Below, one piece after another: positions 61,401 to 64,000 of a DNA stretch of 64,000 bases. Under the pieces are notes generated by a model, which did not search any database, was not told the origin of the DNA, and saw only the letters and a list, made by a program, of their open reading frames with translations. A program made the translations under genes and the position numbers. Origin of the DNA: Dipteronia dyeriana (Eukaryota > Streptophyta > Magnoliopsida > Sapindales > Sapindaceae); NCBI GenBank assembly GCA_032871835.1, contig CM065301.1, forward strand, positions 29,892,405 to 29,956,404, in the 5' to 3' direction. Numbering within the stretch: the stretch's first letter is position 1; the number at the start of each line of letters is the position of its first letter.

Positions 61401-62735
61401 TTTAAGGAAAATCTGAACTCTGAAGTATCAAAGGTCATTTAGTTTCCTCCATTGTGACTAGAAAAAAAATCTGGTTATTTTTGCATGAAACTTGGCTTGA
61501 AGTGTGAGTCCATGGATGTCTGGAATTTAAAACCATTACTTAGGTTTGTAATTTAATAATGAAACAGCAAAGTCAATTATTTGGTTTATTTTCCCTATTA
61601 CCAATAGCAGGACATGATAAAAACTGCAGGTCAAGTACAATTTTCTCATAATTAAGACTGCTTCGAACACAATTTGAATGAGTAGAAGCAATGGATTGCC
61701 TGGGAACTAAGAATTTAGTGACATGTGAAAGGAGGTTTCAAAGTTGCTTTAACCGAAAGAAATTCTTTCTCATTAAAATATTTCACTTCCCTTTTCAAGA
61801 AATTTCACAGTTGAACAGAAAAACACCAAATCCATGTTACGATACAAGGTTCAAACCCAACAAGTGATGCAAGACATCTAATATGCTGTATTTATGAATA
61901 ATAGAGAAGAAGTTTGGGAACTTCCAACTATTGCATTAATAATCACAATGATTTAGATTCTGTCTATCCCATATTTAACGGTTATAAAACCAGGTCATCT
62001 AAACTACAAACACAAATTATTGAAAATAATAGATAATTTATTGGAACTCAGAAAGCATCCACATTAAACAATTTAGCATATAAAGACAGTGTTAATGTAA
62101 ATGAGTTGAAAGTTGTACCTTTTTACCAAGAAAAGCACCCAATGCTTGACACAAACCAACAGTAGTAGTAGACTTGCCCTCTCCAAGAGGAGTTGGAGTG
62201 ATCCCTCCAACAACCACATAATACCCATCTCCAGATCCTTCAAGCTCATCAATCACAGATAACAAAACCTGTAAAACCCCAAAATCACCAAATCATTCAA
62301 ACCCAAATACCCAAACTTGATTGCTTCAAAACAAAACAACACAAAAGCTTTTCCATATCATGATGTTCTATAGATGTCTACATCCAGTAGATAGATTGAA
62401 GTATTGAACCAATAAATACATATCAAAAAACAACATAAAGGTGGTTTTTACTTCATATCCTTATCAAAACAACCAATCAAAATCATCAAAATTCAGTCTT
62501 TAACCACTAAATTGAATCAAACCAATATCAACAAAAAGACAAAAAAAAAAAGAAAAAAAAAAAGGACAATCACCTTGGCTTTGTATTTTCCACAAAGATC
62601 ATAGTGGTTGGGGCTGAGATTGAGGTCCTGAGCAATCTGAGAGATGTGAAAGGGCTCAACTGAATTTGCAACGTCGATGTCAGCTGGTACTGGTGACACC
62701 ACCTCTAGTTTCCTCACTGATTTTGATGAACTCAT
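58421..62735 (-). CDS. THFS: Formate-tetrahydrofolate ligase (10-formyl-THF synthetase)
   Basis: The enzyme joins formate to tetrahydrofolate using ATP, giving 10-formyl-THF for one-carbon metabolism in the cytosol. Five exons on the - strand are 62735-62574, 62268-62119, 60589-59414, 59094-58948 and 58696-58421. All introns are GT-AG and phase 0. They give 636 residues, the length of the spinach enzyme. The start [21 protein letters not shown] matches the family start. The ATP loop [11 protein letters not shown] lies in exon 2. Exon 3 has [35 protein letters not shown] and [16 protein letters not shown]. Exon 5 ends in [12 protein letters not shown]. No stop or frameshift is seen. An in-frame ATG 36 bases upstream (62771) would add 12 basic residues but is probably not used. 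Intron 2 (60590-62118) harbours a TRIM element. Confidence 0.97.
61099..61356 (-). mobile_element. TRIM element in intron 2 of THFS
   Basis: Direct repeats of 68 and 74 bp (61099-61166 and 61283-61356) begin TGTTAGTAAC / TATTAGTAAC and end TCTAACA / TCTAACG. Just inside the right repeat the inverse complement TGGTATTAGAGC is a near match to the initiator-Met primer site, which orients the element on the - strand. The 5 bp duplication CTACA flanks it on both sides (61094-61098 and 61357-61361). It is 258 bp, non-coding, and typical of terminal-repeat retrotransposons in miniature. Confidence 0.9.
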
Positions 62736-63245
62736 TTTTTTTCTTTTTTCACTCTCGTGTTTTACAGCCAATTATAAGTGAATCTTCTTAGATTCTCTTA
62801 ATGGGGGTGTCTTTGATTTTGGATTTGATTCAGAGTTTTAATGAATGTTTGTCAAAATCTGACCATTAACCAGTAAGTATGCACCAGAATCAAAGGTCTA
62901 AAAGACAACCAGTGCGGAGAGAGAGTTTTGTTATTAGTGACATCGAATTGTGTGCACTTTCTTTTCCCTCTTATCTAACTGAGGTGGTTCCTGGGACTGG
63001 CGACCGGCAACTGGGAGGTGATAAAGTCAAATGTGACGTGTCAGCTGTGATTTGTTTTTGTTCTGGGTCTGAGTGGGTATCGGTGGGGATTTGTTTATAT
63101 ATATTTTGGGACGCGTATGATGTGGCGGGATACTATTGGATTGTAGTTGTCTGTGATGTGAGGGTATGGAAGATTAGAGTGGCTAATGAATTAGATTCGT
63201 GAATTATCAAAGGAAAAACAATAATTTTAAATTAAAATTATCATA
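62736..63245. other. Upstream region of THFS, no other gene supported
   Basis: This stretch should hold the THFS promoter and leader, but no clear TATA box is visible. A 107-codon open frame on the + strand (62879-63202) has no recognisable domain, a hydrophobic, valine-rich second half, and no homologue that I recognise. I do not annotate it as a gene. Confidence 0.5.
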
Positions 63246-64000
63246 TGTGAATTTTACCGATCACATGTGTCATCGATAGGAATGAGAAAATTGATAGGTG
63301 GACACCCAAATAGACTCTCAGGAAATATCCTACGAGGCATCATTAAGAAGAAGAAAATTCGGGTAAACCAGTAGTATAGCAAGGCCTATTCGGGATCAAC
63401 TAAATTACTCAAAATCAATTAAAAATACTCGGGGTAGATAAAAAAACATATTTTACTCGAGCTTAAACGGCGATACTCGGGACCAACAAGTGTTATTCTT
63501 ACTCGGGATAAATGCGACCCGAGTAAGAAACTTAGTGCTTAGTTTATACGGATTGAGTCATTAAATACACGAAGATAGCCATCAGGAAGGAATCCCAAAG
63601 AGAACAGAATACTGAGCTAGAAGAATCCTCAATCAGGAAACAACTTGATTTCACTACAAAGACTACACTCTTATAAGGAAACAAGTCCAAATAAAACTGC
63701 ACTACTAGAATCTCACTCAATTTCCATAAGAGACTCCGAAACAGGAAAGAAGACAAATCAACCTCAAACAAGTAACCGAATCACAATTGGATGTAAAGAT
63801 CTTGTATTACTTGTACAAAGCAGATTAGGGTTCTATAAACATATAAATAGACCCATAATCTCGTTCCAAAAGAGATATAGACAAGATAGCAACAGAAAAA
63901 TACAGAGTGAAAAAAGAGAGATCGAGAGCTTGTAAACATCATAATTTCATAGTGGTTTTTGGCTTGGTTGATCCTTCAACCACCCGTGGACGTTTCTCCG
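63246..64000 (+). mobile_element. LTR of a Tat-type gypsy relative, running off the window
   Basis: The sequence parallels the LTR at 4233-4940, with shared blocks such as CACTCTTATAAGGAAA, GGATTAGGGTTCTATAA-like, ATATAAATAGACYCATAATC and ACCCGTGGACGTTTCTCCG, at roughly 70-75% identity. The left boundary is approximate. The window ends at the point corresponding to base 708 of the 840 bp LTR. An element body probably continues to the right, or this is a solo LTR. Confidence 0.8.

Noticed and set aside
62879..63202. 107-codon + strand frame upstream of THFS
   Set aside because: No recognisable domain, no clear promoter, and it sits in the likely THFS promoter region. Chance remains the better explanation.

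Overview
The window is nuclear DNA of a flowering plant, most likely a eudicot. It has spliced genes with GT-AG introns, a plant class III peroxidase in the four-exon arrangement, a plant cytosolic formate-tetrahydrofolate ligase, AT-rich spacers, and many plant-type transposable elements. The species cannot be named from sequence alone. No CRISPR array, operon, rRNA gene or convincing tRNA gene was seen.

Only two host genes look intact: a secreted class III peroxidase on the + strand (30353-32333, 350 codons) and formate-tetrahydrofolate ligase, THFS, on the - strand (58421-62735, five exons, 636 codons). A second peroxidase on the - strand (55485-55981) keeps only exons 1-2 and is a fragment.

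Everything else that can be recognised is mobile or repetitive. From left to right: a copia LTR and leader fragment (1-1912); a Ty3/gypsy element of Tat type (4233-15723) with decayed gag-pol on the + strand and a spliced additional gene on the - strand; G-run-rich transposon ends (15724-16147); a probable hAT relic (16594-17484); a 1.55 kb minisatellite (about 18665-20215); a perfect 92 bp palindrome (20971-21062); and a Mutator-like element of the Kaonashi type (about 21075-29855) that carries a convergent Ulp1-like protease gene and transposase gene between arrays of a palindromic satellite.

Right of the peroxidase is a four-level nest on 32745-53070. A copia element on the - strand (H) was interrupted in its integrase by a 9.5 kb copia element on the + strand (35327-44812, 5 bp duplication TATTT). 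H was also interrupted just upstream of gag by a gag-protease-only LTR element (G, about 46900-52874). G was in turn interrupted in gag by a 2.9 kb hAT transposon (48787-51712, 8 bp duplication ATCGCCAC) that encodes a small spliced BED zinc-finger protein.

A 258 bp TRIM element with a 5 bp duplication lies in intron 2 of THFS. The window ends inside a diverged LTR related to the Tat element. Retroelement coding regions all carry stops or frameshifts, so the repeats appear to be mostly fossils around two conserved metabolic and secretory genes.
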